64,000 nucleotides of DNA from the NCBI RefSeq assembly GCF_014596745.1, contig NZ_JABTCF010000005.1:1-64000 (forward strand). The letters are read 5' to 3'. A program made the translations under genes and the position numbers. Origin of the DNA: Maribacter aquimaris. Lineage in GTDB: Bacteria; Bacteroidota; Bacteroidia; Flavobacteriales; Flavobacteriaceae. This document shows positions 36,270 to 46,324 of this stretch, piece after piece; position 1 is the stretch's first letter, and each line of letters opens with the position of its first letter. The notes beneath the pieces were generated by a model. The model ran no database searches. It was not told the DNA's origin and saw nothing but the letters and a program-made list of their open reading frames with translations.

Positions 36270-37055
36270 TTGGATTTTTTGAATTTTCTCGACTTTAAGA
36301 TTACCGACATTATCGACATTATCTTAGTCGCCTTACTACTTTATTATATATACAAACTTGTTCGCGGGTCGGTTGCCATCAATATATTCATTGGCATCGT
36401 CATCATTTGGGGGTTCTGGAAACTTACCGAGTTGTTGGACATGAAAATGATAAGTAGTATGGTTGGCGGTTTTATGCAGGTAGGGCTGATTGCCCTAATT
36501 ATCGTATTTCAACAGGAAATACGAAAATTCCTCTTGATGGTCGGCTCTACAAATTTTGCGAATAAACGAAATTTCATTCGCCGGTTCCGTTTCTTAAAAC
36601 CGGATGACATAACGGCAAGTACTAATATCGATCCTATCCTAAAGGCCTGTGAGGCCATGGCGCGGACAAAAACCGGTGCCATTATCGTTATCAAACGAAA
36701 TAACTCCCTCGATTTTGTAAAATCCTCAGGGGATAAGATGTTCGCCGAGGTCAACCAACCCTTATTAGGTAGTATTTTCTTTAAAAACAGCCCCTTACAT
36801 GATGGCGCTGCGGTTATCGAGGATAATTATATCGTAGCCACCCGAGTAATCCTACCGGTTTCGAACGAACGCAGTATCCCTTTGCGCTTTGGACTACGTC
36901 ATAGGGCAGCGGTCGGTATTACGGAGCGAACCGATGCTTTGGCTCTTGTAGTCAGTGAGGAGACCGGAAATATCTCTTACATCAAAAATGGGGAATTTGT
37001 ATTGTTCGACGATCTTGTGGAATTGGGCAATATGATAAAGGAAGATTTGGTTTAG
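36270..37055 (+). CDS. cdaA: Diadenylate cyclase CdaA
   Basis: 261 aa from TTG 36270, which starts the usual MDFLNFLDFKITDIIDIILV sequence; a frame from TTG 36243 would add nine atypical residues. N-terminal membrane part to about residue 85, then the DAC domain with DGA at 178-180 (PLHDGAAVI) and RHR at 210-212 (GLRHRAAVGI). It makes cyclic di-AMP from two ATP at the inner membrane. The folP-cdaA order is common in Bacteroidota. Its end overlaps the convergent ABC exporter gene by 4 bp. Confidence 0.96.
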   Translation: MDFLNFLDFKITDIIDIILVALLLYYIYKLVRGSVAINIFIGIVIIWGFWKLTELLDMKMISSMVGGFMQVGLIALIIVFQQEIRKFLLMVGSTNFANKRNFIRRFRFLKPDDITASTNIDPILKACEAMARTKTGAIIVIKRNNSLDFVKSSGDKMFAEVNQPLLGSIFFKNSPLHDGAAVIEDNYIVATRVILPVSNERSIPLRFGLRHRAAVGITERTDALALVVSEETGNISYIKNGEFVLFDDLVELGNMIKEDLV

Positions 37056-38821
37056 GCCGCTTCCTCTTCCATAAACTGGGATTCATAAAGCTTATTATAG
37101 TACCCACCTTTTTTGAGCAACTCACCGTGTGTTCCGGCCTCAACGATCTTACCCGCTTCCATGACCAAAATCTTATCGGCCTTTTTTATAGTAGCCAAGC
37201 GGTGGGCAATGATCACAGACGTTCTTCCCTCCGTAATTTTATCGGTAGCACGCTGTATCAATTGTTCGGAATAGGTATCTACCGAAGAAGTGGCCTCGTC
37301 CAAAATAAGGATACTGGGATTACTGACATAGGCCCTGAGAAAGGCTATTAACTGACGTTGGCCACTGGATAGCATGGAGCCACGTTCCTTTACATTGAAC
37401 CCATACCCTCCAGGAAGGCTTTCAATAAATTCATGGACCCCGATTTCCTTGGCCGCCGCCTCTACATCCTCAAGACCTACATCTTTGTTCTTGAGTGAAA
37501 TATTATTGACAATGGTATCGGCAAAAAGAAAAACATCCTGCAATACCACGGCGATGTGCGATCGTAAAGCTGCCAATTTAAAGTCCTTACTATCAACACC
37601 ATCAATCAATATCTGTCCTGAATTAATCTCATAAAAACGATTCAGTAAATTTATGATCGTTGATTTACCGGCACCTGTTGCCCCAACAATGGCAATGGTT
37701 TCACCCGCCTTCGCCTCGAACGAAATACCATGAAGGACTTCCTCGTTTTTTAAATAACCAAAATGTACATCGGTAAAGGTAATATCACCCCTGACCTTGG
37801 TATTGTCCCCATAGGTTCCGGAATCATCCATCTTACTTTCAGTATCCAAAATGGAAAAAACCCTATTGGCCGCAACCATGCCCATCTGTAAGGTGTTGAA
37901 CTTATCGGCAATTTGTCGCAAGGGTCTAAAAAGTATCTCGATACATAGGATATAGGCAAAAATAGTACCCGCCTCACTGCTAGAGATATTGGCGACATTC
38001 ATGAGTCCCCCATACCAAACCACCAAACCAATGGCCAAAGAACTTACGATTTCGGCGATGGGAAAGAATATGGAGTTGTACCATACCGTTTTCAACCATG
38101 CCTTTTTATGCTTTTCATTGATTTCCCTGAATTTTTCACTCTCAATCTTTTCCCGGGTAAACAATTGTACGATTTTCATTCCCGCGATCCTTTCCTGTAC
38201 AAAGGAATTTAGATTGGCCACTTCGGCCCTTACCTCGATAAAAGCAACCTTCATGGCCTTTTGAAACAATCGTGTTGCATAGAGGATCACTGGCAAAAGG
38301 GAAAATACGATCAAGGCGAGTTTCCAGTTCATATAAATCATCAATGCGGCAGCGGCGAACATTTTCAACAAATCAGCAACAATGACAAAAAACCCTTGAC
38401 TGAAGATTTCCCCAATACGTTGCATATCGGCCACCGCACGGGTTACCAAAACCCCTAGGGAAGAATTGTCAAAATACGTCATCCTAAAATTCAGCATATG
38501 TTGAAACAGCCGAATACGGACATCCTTTATCACCGACTCCCCCAACCAATTCGCGTAATAATTAAAAAACAATTGGAAGGTGACCTGCGCCAAGAGCACA
38601 ACCAACATCGCTATCACGAGAAAAAGCAATTTCTCCGGATTGGATTTCATGATGGCATCGTCGATAAGCATCCGTAATAAAAACGGGGTCATCACTGCAA
38701 AGGCCGAAAGTAGAATGGCGGAAACAGCTACACCATAAAAGGTTAGCTTATAGGGTTTCGTATACGTCATTAGACGCTTGAACAAACCGGTATCAAATGC
38801 TTTTCCTGTTTCTTTACTCAT
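37052..38821 (-). CDS. ABC exporter, fused membrane and ATPase domains (MsbA-like)
   Basis: 589 aa. Six membrane helices in the first ~330 residues (type IV exporter fold), then an ATPase with Walker A GATGAGKST, signature LSSGQRQLIAF, Walker B ILILDEATSSVD and the switch His in IAHRLATI. Works as a dimer at the inner membrane, exporting lipids, drugs or peptides; the substrate cannot be read. Starts within the end of truA (8-bp overlap), so the two are co-transcribed. Confidence 0.93.
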   Translation of the reverse strand: MSKETGKAFDTGLFKRLMTYTKPYKLTFYGVAVSAILLSAFAVMTPFLLRMLIDDAIMKSNPEKLLFLVIAMLVVLLAQVTFQLFFNYYANWLGESVIKDVRIRLFQHMLNFRMTYFDNSSLGVLVTRAVADMQRIGEIFSQGFFVIVADLLKMFAAAALMIYMNWKLALIVFSLLPVILYATRLFQKAMKVAFIEVRAEVANLNSFVQERIAGMKIVQLFTREKIESEKFREINEKHKKAWLKTVWYNSIFFPIAEIVSSLAIGLVVWYGGLMNVANISSSEAGTIFAYILCIEILFRPLRQIADKFNTLQMGMVAANRVFSILDTESKMDDSGTYGDNTKVRGDITFTDVHFGYLKNEEVLHGISFEAKAGETIAIVGATGAGKSTIINLLNRFYEINSGQILIDGVDSKDFKLAALRSHIAVVLQDVFLFADTIVNNISLKNKDVGLEDVEAAAKEIGVHEFIESLPGGYGFNVKERGSMLSSGQRQLIAFLRAYVSNPSILILDEATSSVDTYSEQLIQRATDKITEGRTSVIIAHRLATIKKADKILVMEAGKIVEAGTHGELLKKGGYYNKLYESQFMEEEAA

Positions 38822-39563
38822 ATTTTTGTAATGCCTCTGGGTAGCTAATTTTGGTCAAATATAATCCTTTTGCGGGGACAGAAGGCCCAGCTAACGACCT
38901 GTCCTTGCTTTTCAATACGTTTCTAACATATTCCAAATCCGATTTCCCGATTCCGACTTCGATAAGGGTACCCACAACGGCCCTGACCATATTGCGAAGA
39001 AAGCGATCTGCCACAATCGTAAACACCAATTTATCGGCATCCACGGTCCATTCCGCCCTTTTAACATCACAATTAAAGGTTCGTACATCGGTATTCGATT
39101 TTGAAAAACACTCAAAATCACGGTGTTCCAGCAGCAACCTTGCCGCCTCATTCATCGCCTGAACATCAAGACGATGCCTCAAATAGTGGGCACTTTCCGA
39201 ATAAAACGGATTCTTTTCCTGCGTTATCCAATACTCATAAGTGCGTTCAATGGCATCAAACCTGGCGTGGGCATCTTCCTTAACCGCACGTATTTCGGCA
39301 ATGGCAATATCATCGGGCAACAAGGCATTCAACCGGTAAACCAATTCATCCGCATCAAACTCCCCGTCAAAATCGAAATGGGCATACATTTGTTTGGCAT
39401 GCACCCCCGCATCCGTCCTACCTGCACCGACCACGGATAAGCTTTGGCGCAACAATTTGGACAATCCATCTTCCAAAACTTCCTGTACCGTAATGGCATT
39501 GGGTTGTATTTGCCAACCGTGATACGACTTCCCGAAGTATGAAAAAACGATGAAATATCTCAA
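38814..39563 (-). CDS. truA: tRNA pseudouridine(38-40) synthase
   Basis: 249 aa. Starts MRYFIVFSYFGKSYHGWQIQ; the catalytic Asp51 lies in GRTDAGVHAKQMYAHFD; later RFLRNMVRAVVGTLIEVG, all TruA signatures. It isomerises uridines 38-40 in the anticodon arm of tRNAs. Overlaps the ABC exporter gene downstream by 8 bp; divergent from the phosphoesterase gene at 39655. Confidence 0.97.
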   Translation of the reverse strand: MRYFIVFSYFGKSYHGWQIQPNAITVQEVLEDGLSKLLRQSLSVVGAGRTDAGVHAKQMYAHFDFDGEFDADELVYRLNALLPDDIAIAEIRAVKEDAHARFDAIERTYEYWITQEKNPFYSESAHYLRHRLDVQAMNEAARLLLEHRDFECFSKSNTDVRTFNCDVKRAEWTVDADKLVFTIVADRFLRNMVRAVVGTLIEVGIGKSDLEYVRNVLKSKDRSLAGPSVPAKGLYLTKISYPEALQKYE

Positions 39564-39654
39564 GTGAAACGCCTATTTTTGTGGTGTTCAAAGATACTTC
39601 GTTCCTTCTAAATACAGGGGCCAAACCCATATTTTTAAGCTTAATTTAAGTTTT

Positions 39655-40149
39655 ATGACCAAAATACTTTTGCTATCGGACACCCATAGCCATATTGATG
39701 ATGCCATTATAAAATATGTGAAGCAAGCCGATGAGGTTTGGCATGCCGGTGATATTGGTAGTTTAAAGGTCACCGACAGCATTGAGGCCCTAAAACCCCT
39801 AAGGGGTGTTCACGGAAATATAGACGACCATGTGATCCAGAAGGAATTCCCCTTGCACCAGCGATTCAAGTGTGAGGACGTTGATGTTTGGATCACCCAT
39901 ATCGGGGGATACCCCCCAAAATACAACAGTAACGTTTACAAAGACATAAAGGCGAATCCGCCTAAATTGTTCATCAGTGGGCATTCACACATATTAAAGG
40001 TCATGTGGGACAAAAAATTGGGGCTACTGCATATGAATCCCGGGGCATGTGGAAAACACGGATTTCATCAGGTACGTACCATGTTGCGTTTTGTGATTGA
40101 CGGAAAGGACATCAAAGATTTAGAGATTATTGAATTGGGCAAACGTTAA
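39655..40149 (+). CDS. YfcE/MJ0936-type metallophosphoesterase
   Basis: 164 aa. Two-metal calcineurin-like motifs: Asp9/His11 (LLSDTHSHID), HAGDIG, GNIDDH, and SGHSHIL near the C-terminus. Small cytoplasmic phosphodiesterase; natural substrate not readable. The start ATG follows TTTAAGTTTT. It stands alone between truA and the esterase gene. Confidence 0.92.
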   Translation: MTKILLLSDTHSHIDDAIIKYVKQADEVWHAGDIGSLKVTDSIEALKPLRGVHGNIDDHVIQKEFPLHQRFKCEDVDVWITHIGGYPPKYNSNVYKDIKANPPKLFISGHSHILKVMWDKKLGLLHMNPGACGKHGFHQVRTMLRFVIDGKDIKDLEIIELGKR

Positions 40150-40239
40150 GTTTACTCTATTTTTATGGTACAAATCAAGAGATACACCAAAACACTTAAA
40201 TCAAAAGGAAGCATAAAGCTCCCATTAAAACCTTAAAGA

Positions 40240-41691
40240 ATGAAAAAAATACCTTTGTACTCCCTAATGCTTTTATGCCTTTTACTTACCACCCCGGGCC
40301 GGGCGGAAGTGAAATTGCCCGCCATTGTATCTTCCGATATGGTTTTACAGCGCAATGCAACCGTAACGCTTTGGGGATGGGCCGAAGCTGGTAAAAAAAT
40401 TACCATCAAGGCCTCATGGCTGAATACCCCCCTACAGATAACAACCGATAAATCGGGAAACTGGAAAACGGGGATACAAACCACTAATGACAAAAAACCG
40501 CAAACGATAAACATAACTGGGGATGGTTCGAATATTTTACTGGAAAATATTCTTTTTGGGGAAGTCTGGCTTTGTTCGGGCCAATCAAACATGCAACAAC
40601 CGCTGAACGGCTATACCGGGCAACCTGTATTTGGGGCATTGGAAGCCATTTCCTCATCCAAGAATCCAAATTTACGACTGTTCACTGTAGATAGGATCGG
40701 TTCCAAAACCCCCTTAAAGGATGTTGAAAAATATACCGGATGGCAAGCCGCAAGTCCTGAAACCGTTAAGGATTTTAGTGCCATAGCCTATTTTTACGGA
40801 CAGCGATTACAAGAAATCCTAGACGTACCAGTCGGAATGATCCACACCTCTTGGGGAGGAAGTAGCGTACAGGCGTGGCTAAGTAAGGAAGCCATGGAGA
40901 ACTATCAAAAAGTGGACCTTGATGGGTTAGACATCACAAAACGCACCAACCATATTCCTACGGCCCTATACAATTCGATGATCCATCCGTTGATTCCATA
41001 CACCATTAAAGGAGCGTTGTGGTATCAAGGCGAATCGAACCGCGAAGAACCGGAAAATTACAAAAAACTCTTTCCTGCCATGGTAAAAGACTGGAGAACA
41101 CGATGGGACCTTGGTGATTTCCCTTTTTATTATGTGCAAATTGCCCCATTCATATACGATGGCAATGAGGTTTTCTCCACTGCCAACAATTCCGCTTTTA
41201 TTCGTGAGACACAATTACAATGTTTAGACCTCATCCCTAATTCCGGTATGGCCGTCACCATGGATATCGGTGACGACTATTGCATTCATCCTCCAAAAAA
41301 GAAAGAAGTTGCCGACCGCTTGCTTTACATTGCCTTGAATAAGACGTACGGATTCAATACCCTGGACTATGTCGGGCCGACCTTTGCTTCTTTTGAAGCA
41401 CAGGAAGATGGACTCCTTTTAAAATTTGACAACGCCGATACAGGCCTTTTTTCTTATGAAGGTTTGCAAGGATTTGAGATCGCAGGAAAGGACAGAGTCT
41501 TTTACCCTGCAGATGCAACCATCATTGACCGTAAAAACGTACTGGTAAAGAACACTAAAGTACCAAACCCTGCCGCCGTAAGGTATGCTTGGCGCAACTG
41601 GGTCGTGGGTACGCTGTACGATACCAATCTTCTACCCGCATCCTCATTCAGGACCGACGATTGGAACGATGCTACAAAAGCTACTGATTAG
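40240..41691 (+). CDS. Sialate O-acetylesterase family protein, secreted
   Basis: 483 aa. Signal peptide MKKIPLYSLMLLCLLLTTPG, an N-terminal beta domain, then SGNH-hydrolase blocks: nucleophile Ser116 in CSGQSNM, IHTSWGGSSVQAW, GALWYQGESN, and a C-terminal DDYCIHPPKKKEVADRL with Asp/His. Such enzymes remove acetyl groups from sialic acids or, in marine Bacteroidota, from plant/algal polysaccharides. No sialic-acid genes are nearby, so deacetylation of a polysaccharide is equally likely. Periplasmic or secreted. Confidence 0.9.
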   Translation: MKKIPLYSLMLLCLLLTTPGRAEVKLPAIVSSDMVLQRNATVTLWGWAEAGKKITIKASWLNTPLQITTDKSGNWKTGIQTTNDKKPQTINITGDGSNILLENILFGEVWLCSGQSNMQQPLNGYTGQPVFGALEAISSSKNPNLRLFTVDRIGSKTPLKDVEKYTGWQAASPETVKDFSAIAYFYGQRLQEILDVPVGMIHTSWGGSSVQAWLSKEAMENYQKVDLDGLDITKRTNHIPTALYNSMIHPLIPYTIKGALWYQGESNREEPENYKKLFPAMVKDWRTRWDLGDFPFYYVQIAPFIYDGNEVFSTANNSAFIRETQLQCLDLIPNSGMAVTMDIGDDYCIHPPKKKEVADRLLYIALNKTYGFNTLDYVGPTFASFEAQEDGLLLKFDNADTGLFSYEGLQGFEIAGKDRVFYPADATIIDRKNVLVKNTKVPNPAAVRYAWRNWVVGTLYDTNLLPASSFRTDDWNDATKATD

Positions 41692-41728
41692 GAATCATTT
41701 CGAAACAAAAAGATTTATTGAAAAATAA

Positions 41729-41755
41729 AAAACCCCGATGCTTCCATCGGGGTTT
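41729..41755. terminator. Bidirectional terminator
   Basis: AAAACCCCGATG and CATCGGGGTTT arms around CTTC. T-runs on both strands serve the esterase gene (plus) and the DUF4293 gene (minus). Confidence 0.9.
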
Positions 41756-41785
41756 ACACGCACTAATACTACTAAGATGTTAGGC

Positions 41786-42196
41786 TTAACGCAAACGATC
41801 CACAGATTTTACAAGATCCTCATCCTTCTTAATAGCCCTGTTGGCCAGGACCAAAAAAACGATAGAAAATACAGGAATCAACATCCCAATACCCTTCTCA
41901 GAGACCAAGGTCTCTCCGGATAAGTTTAGCGATCGGTAAACGAAAAATCCTAGTAAAAAAAGATTCAATATCATGTTCAATCTGTTCAACACAAATTGAT
42001 TTTGTCGTTTTTTATACAAGAATACGGCAATCAATGCCAAAGCTCCCGACCCATAAAAGATGGTGGAAACCAAAATATCGTTTTGGGCAAAAAATTCCAT
42101 TCCCTTGGCATCCAACCAAAGATAGGCCACAAAAGGCGCCACGCCACCCAATAAGGCGACAAGAACAAGATAAATGGTCTGAATTCTTTGAATCAT
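41786..42196 (-). CDS. DUF4293 membrane protein
   Basis: 136 aa from ATG 42196 (MIQRIQTIYLVLVALLGGVA), the standard start of DUF4293; the frame is open to 42307 but that part is not conserved-looking. Four hydrophobic segments, C-terminal AIKKDEDLVKSVDRLR. Found next to rho in many Flavobacteriia; function unknown. Divergent from rho. Confidence 0.9.
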   Translation of the reverse strand: MIQRIQTIYLVLVALLGGVAPFVAYLWLDAKGMEFFAQNDILVSTIFYGSGALALIAVFLYKKRQNQFVLNRLNMILNLFLLGFFVYRSLNLSGETLVSEKGIGMLIPVFSIVFLVLANRAIKKDEDLVKSVDRLR

Positions 42197-42352
42197 TGCT
42201 TTAATAACGATTTTCAATGGCAAAAATACATGTCTTTTAAAAAATATCCCCGAATAATTGAAAATAATTTGTAATATTGTTGCGTTATTAGTTATATCAC
42301 TTACCAATACGGGATTCTTCCCTTAGTAAAACCCAAGTAATAATACACTTCT

Positions 42353-42360
42353 TAATTTTG
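42353..42360 (+). promoter_or_regulatory. Candidate -7 promoter box for rho
   Basis: TAATTTTG, an exact TAnnTTTG match 30 bp before ATG 42391, leaving a short leader. No clear -33. Confidence 0.4.
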
Positions 42361-42390
42361 TCTAAAGACGTATAATTTATATCACATTTA

Positions 42391-44073
42391 ATGTTTGAGA
42401 TTTCAGATTTAAAATCAAAAAAGCTTCCTGAACTTCAGGAAATAGCGAAAGGCTTGAAAGTACCTAAATTCAAGTCCATGAAAAAGTTGGACCTTGTATA
42501 CCAAATTTTGGACGTGCAAGCGGCAAATCCCAAAGCCACCGAAGAAATAGCCTCGGTTTCCATTGAAAAAAAGCCTGTGGAAAAAAAACCAACTGAAAAG
42601 AGAGTCGCTGAAAAGAAACCAGCGGCAAAAAAACCAATAGAGCGTCCAAAACGAACGCGGGTCGCCAACGATAAGAAAACCGAGGGCAATACGACCACCG
42701 AGGACACAAAAATGGAAGCCCCTAAAGCTCCCACCCCCAGTGCCCCAAACACCCCCGAAGCTCCTGCAAAGAAACCGCAAGGCGAAAACAGCAGACCAAA
42801 CCCTAGGGCCAACAACGGACAGAATGCAAAAAAAGGTCCACAACCCCATAAAAACCAAATTGCAAAAAAACCTACCCATCAAAAAAGTGGGCAGGATAAA
42901 CGCAATAGTAATTTCGACAAAGACCTAAAGAACCGTTACAAGGAACCAGAATTCGAATTCGATAGTATCATCGCCAGCGAAGGTGTCCTTGACATCATGC
43001 AGGATGGCTATGGTTTCTTACGTTCTTCGGATTATAATTACCTATCCTCTCCGGATGATATTTATGTATCACAATCACAAATTCGATTGTTCGGACTTAA
43101 AACCGGGGATACCGTACTAGGAAATGTACGCCCACCCAAAGAAGGTGAAAAGTATTTTCCCCTGATCAAAGTGAGCAAAATCAATGGTATTGATCCCCAG
43201 GTCGTACGCGACCGTGTTTCTTTTGAACACTTGACACCTTTGTTTCCTGAGGAAAAATTCAATCTTGCCGATCGTCAGAGCAGTATCTCTACCCGTATTA
43301 TCGATATGTTCTCACCTATAGGAAAAGGACAAAGGGGAATGATCGTATCCCAGCCCAAAACCGGTAAGACCATGTTGTTGAAAGACGTGGCAAATGCCAT
43401 TGCGGCAAACCACCCAGAGGTATATTTAATTGTCTTGCTTATCGATGAGCGACCAGAAGAGGTCACCGATATGCAACGTAATGTACAAGGAGAGGTCATT
43501 GCCTCGACCTTTGACAAGGAAGCCACTGAACACGTACGTGTTGCCAATATTGTTTTGGAAAAAGCCAAACGTTTGGTTGAATGCGGACACGATGTGGTTA
43601 TCCTATTGGATTCAATTACCCGATTGGCCCGGGCCTACAACACCGTACAACCGGCCTCAGGTAAGGTATTGAGTGGTGGTGTTGATGCCAACGCCCTTCA
43701 TAAACCAAAACGATTCTTCGGAGCTGCCCGTAATATTGAAGACGGCGGATCACTATCGATTATTGCTACGGCATTGACAGATACCGGCTCTAAGATGGAT
43801 GAAGTTATCTTTGAGGAATTCAAAGGAACTGGTAACATGGAACTTCAGTTAGACCGTAAAATCAGTAACCGAAGAATATTCCCAGCAATCGATCTTACTT
43901 CCTCCAGTACACGTAGGGATGACTTACTACTTGATGAAAGCACCATTCAGCGTATGTGGATCTTGCGTAAATACCTTGCTGATATGAATCCTATCGAAGC
44001 CATGGAATTCATTGAACAACGTATTAAACAGACCAAGAATAATGATGAGTTCTTAATGACCATGAATCAGTAG
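42391..44073 (+). CDS. rho: Transcription termination factor Rho with long low-complexity insertion
   Basis: 560 aa against ~420 for E. coli Rho. Residues 1-45 are the Rho_N helical domain ([20 protein letters not shown]). Residues ~46-190 are a Lys/Ala/Pro/Asn-rich disordered insert (repeated EKKP-like units). From ~195 come the RNA-binding domain ([20 protein letters not shown]) and the ATPase with P-loop [10 protein letters not shown] and [14 protein letters not shown]. The hexameric helicase ends transcription at unstructured C-rich RNA. Such inserts are known in Bacteroidota Rho, where they may promote phase separation or RNA binding. Confidence 0.97.
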   Translation: MFEISDLKSKKLPELQEIAKGLKVPKFKSMKKLDLVYQILDVQAANPKATEEIASVSIEKKPVEKKPTEKRVAEKKPAAKKPIERPKRTRVANDKKTEGNTTTEDTKMEAPKAPTPSAPNTPEAPAKKPQGENSRPNPRANNGQNAKKGPQPHKNQIAKKPTHQKSGQDKRNSNFDKDLKNRYKEPEFEFDSIIASEGVLDIMQDGYGFLRSSDYNYLSSPDDIYVSQSQIRLFGLKTGDTVLGNVRPPKEGEKYFPLIKVSKINGIDPQVVRDRVSFEHLTPLFPEEKFNLADRQSSISTRIIDMFSPIGKGQRGMIVSQPKTGKTMLLKDVANAIAANHPEVYLIVLLIDERPEEVTDMQRNVQGEVIASTFDKEATEHVRVANIVLEKAKRLVECGHDVVILLDSITRLARAYNTVQPASGKVLSGGVDANALHKPKRFFGAARNIEDGGSLSIIATALTDTGSKMDEVIFEEFKGTGNMELQLDRKISNRRIFPAIDLTSSSTRRDDLLLDESTIQRMWILRKYLADMNPIEAMEFIEQRIKQTKNNDEFLMTMNQ

Positions 44074-44097
44074 TCATTACAAAACATTTTTTTTACA

Positions 44098-44129
44098 TCC
44101 CTTTGGCCACAAACCAAAGGGATTTTTTT
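44098..44129 (+). terminator. Rho-independent terminator after rho
   Basis: TCCCTTTGG and CCAAAGGGA arms with a 6-nt loop, then a run of T. 25 bp after the stop. The remaining DNA to 44376 has no feature. Confidence 0.9.
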
Positions 44130-44376
44130 ATGCCCATACCCATATGGAATAGGGATGGATTGTTATTGTTTTCAATAGGTTCTAGGTAATACCAAAAGAA
44201 TCCTATCCCAAAATAGCGTGATTTTTTTGTCCGTTTATCCTTATCATTTGAGAGCACCCGCTTATAAATTCGAATCCGTTTTTATGTTACTGCCGTAATT
44301 TTAATATCTTTATGTCGCAAAGAATGCTCTCCCCCACTTACTTTGCTTGAACATTTTATAACCTAAATCCTATGTC

Positions 44377-45147
44377 ATGATCAATGCAAAAAAGTTTTTG
44401 TCCCATTCCCTTATGCTTTTTATTGTCCTTTTCAGCTTCTTGAGTTGTGAGGAAGAAAAGAAAAAGGAAGTAGCCCCCGAAGTTTTGGCCCCAGAACAAA
44501 TTGTACATGTGGAACAAGCCAAGGAAATGTATGATTTCTATACCAAAAGGCGAGCACCCTTGATCCAACGTTACGAAGATTCTATAAATCGCAGGAAGAA
44601 CGGCACCAAAATACAGCAAAAAAAGAAAGCCAAGTCGGATTCGGATGAGGCAAACGCGGAAAAAAAGTTTGATGTGGCCCGTTATGTCTCCTATGACTAC
44701 AAAACCCTAAAACAATACTTGGCCTATATTGAACAAGAGGCCGAAAAGGCCAATGTCGAAATCTCAGGTCTTCGTATCTATTTCTCAAACTATCCCGACA
44801 AAGCATTTTTTGATGGCCAGGATAAGGATTCGGTTTTGCACCCAAGACAGAATTCCGTATTGCTATCCCCTACCTTAAAAAAAGGAAAAAGGGATTATCT
44901 TTTTTACATAGGGGAAGACAAGGCCCAACAGGAAGCCATATTGCTTTCCGATAGCTTTAAACCTATCAAAGCCATCAAAGGAATGGGCAACCTAGGGAAT
45001 GTAGAATCGAAATCACATGCCTCTTTCATGCCAAGCCTCCCAAAATCCACAGTAAATACCACCTTAAACGCATCGTTTTATGCTGGAACAAGCTTGACCA
45101 TGAACAAAGGTACCGGAGCACCCCCACCATTCCCTGAAGAGGATTAA
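44377..45147 (+). CDS. Hypothetical lipoprotein
   Basis: 256 aa. Signal peptide with lipobox FSFLSC, Cys24 as the lipidated residue, followed by a charged EEEKKKE spacer. The body is charged with a lysine-rich stretch (IQQKKKAKSDSDEANAEKK), then a globular part (KTLKQYLAYIEQEAEKANVE, ISGLRIYFSNYPD) and a low-complexity C-terminus ending GTGAPPPFPEED. Probably anchored to the envelope. It is followed 12 bp later by a membrane protein gene on the same strand, so they are likely one unit. Not recognised. Confidence 0.85.
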   Translation: MINAKKFLSHSLMLFIVLFSFLSCEEEKKKEVAPEVLAPEQIVHVEQAKEMYDFYTKRRAPLIQRYEDSINRRKNGTKIQQKKKAKSDSDEANAEKKFDVARYVSYDYKTLKQYLAYIEQEAEKANVEISGLRIYFSNYPDKAFFDGQDKDSVLHPRQNSVLLSPTLKKGKRDYLFYIGEDKAQQEAILLSDSFKPIKAIKGMGNLGNVESKSHASFMPSLPKSTVNTTLNASFYAGTSLTMNKGTGAPPPFPEED

Positions 45148-45159
45148 GCCCGTATATTG

Positions 45160-45840
45160 ATGTACGACTTTCTAAAAGATAATTATTTCATCCCGCTTTA
45201 TGGGATCACCTTATTGATTTCCCTACTGCGCTATAACCGTTATTATAGCAGTATCCTGAAGTACTTTCCCCTCATCATCATTTACACCATGGTGTCGGAA
45301 ATATTGGGATTCTTTATTAGGGACTTTGATGATTTCCAGATTGTGTATATTGAAAAGTATCAGTACGCAAACTATATTATTTTCAATATATACGACCTGG
45401 TGTTCTTTTTCTATTTCTATTTTATATTTTGGAAAGTAGTAAAGCGCAAAAAACACAAGGATATCATCAAGTATGGCGCTTTGGTTTACATTGTGGCGTC
45501 CTTGATCAATCCGTTTATCCATAACGTATTGATCTTCCCACAGTTTTACGCATCCACCATCGGATCCATAGTATTGATCATCGCCATTTTCCTCTATTTT
45601 CGGGAAGGTGGGATTCAAAAAGGGAATAGACACAATCTACTTACCTGGATAAGTTACGGACTTTTGATATTCAATATTTTCTTTCCTGTAATCTCGCTCC
45701 TTTCCTATTACAATTTCCCCATCTACGACAAATTGTATCTAAGGCAATTCCATTACCTTCTGATTATTGCAACGTACGTCTTTTTCATCATCGGCTTCGT
45801 ACTTATGAAGCCCATGCGTGCCTTAGCGGAAGAATCATAA
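45160..45840 (+). CDS. Polytopic membrane protein, unknown function
   Basis: 226 aa from ATG 45160 (a TTG precedes it directly). Six to seven hydrophobic segments, many Tyr/Phe, with charged loops such as WKVVKRKKHKDIIKYG. Located 12 bp after the lipoprotein gene. I know no named family; this lipoprotein/membrane pair appears typical of Flavobacteriia, but this is from memory. Confidence 0.8.
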   Translation: MYDFLKDNYFIPLYGITLLISLLRYNRYYSSILKYFPLIIIYTMVSEILGFFIRDFDDFQIVYIEKYQYANYIIFNIYDLVFFFYFYFIFWKVVKRKKHKDIIKYGALVYIVASLINPFIHNVLIFPQFYASTIGSIVLIIAIFLYFREGGIQKGNRHNLLTWISYGLLIFNIFFPVISLLSYYNFPIYDKLYLRQFHYLLIIATYVFFIIGFVLMKPMRALAEES

Positions 45841-45843
45841 AAC

Positions 45844-45876
45844 AAAAAATGCCCAGACGGAAACCATCTGGGCATA
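45844..45876 (-). terminator. Rho-independent terminator of rpsT
   Basis: ATGCCCAGA/TCTGGGCAT arms; on the minus strand they are followed by TTTTTTGTTTT. 20 bp after the rpsT stop; also positioned to face the plus-strand gene ending at 45840. Confidence 0.9.
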
Positions 45877-45896
45877 TCTATAAACCGTAGAAAATC

Positions 45897-46148
45897 TTAC
45901 AATGCAGCAACGTGCTTTGCCAATTTGCTCTTTAAGTTGGCCGCCTTATTGGCATGGATAACATTTCGTTTTGCCAACCTATCGATCATACTAACAACCT
46001 CAGGCAACAATTTCGAAGCATCGTCCTTATTTTCTTCACCGCGCAACCTCTTAATAGCGTTACGGGTTGTTTTGTGCTGGTACCTGTTGCGTAAACGTAC
46101 AGCTTCGTTTCTTCTAATCCTCTTTAATGCTGACTTGTGATTTGCCAT
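45897..46148 (-). CDS. rpsT: 30S ribosomal protein S20
   Basis: 83 aa, basic, starts MANHKSALKRIRRNEAVRLR and ends KAANLKSKLAKHVAAL, the S20 pattern of helical hairpin. Binds 16S rRNA early in 30S assembly. It follows two tRNA-Glu genes on the same strand. Confidence 0.98.
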   Translation of the reverse strand: MANHKSALKRIRRNEAVRLRNRYQHKTTRNAIKRLRGEENKDDASKLLPEVVSMIDRLAKRNVIHANKAANLKSKLAKHVAAL

Positions 46149-46193
46149 CTTTTCTTTAAATTATGTTTTTAAGACATTTGCCTTTTTACTTGG

Positions 46194-46265
46194 TAGTCCG
46201 TAGGGGAATCGAACCCCTGTTACCAGGATGAAAACCTGGCGTCCTAACCCCTAGACGAACGGACC
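46194..46265 (-). tRNA. tRNA-Glu (UUC)
   Basis: 72 nt folding as a tRNA on the minus strand: acceptor GGTCCGT with ACGGACT, anticodon TTC in the loop GTTTTCATC, and T-arm GGTTCGATTCCCC. The CCA end follows in the genome for this copy (GGACTACCA). Identical in sequence to the second copy at 46325. Confidence 0.97.
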
Positions 46266-46324
46266 TTATTTTCGGAACAAAAAACTACTTGTTGTTCCAA
46301 TCCCAATCATTCAATATTACCTTG

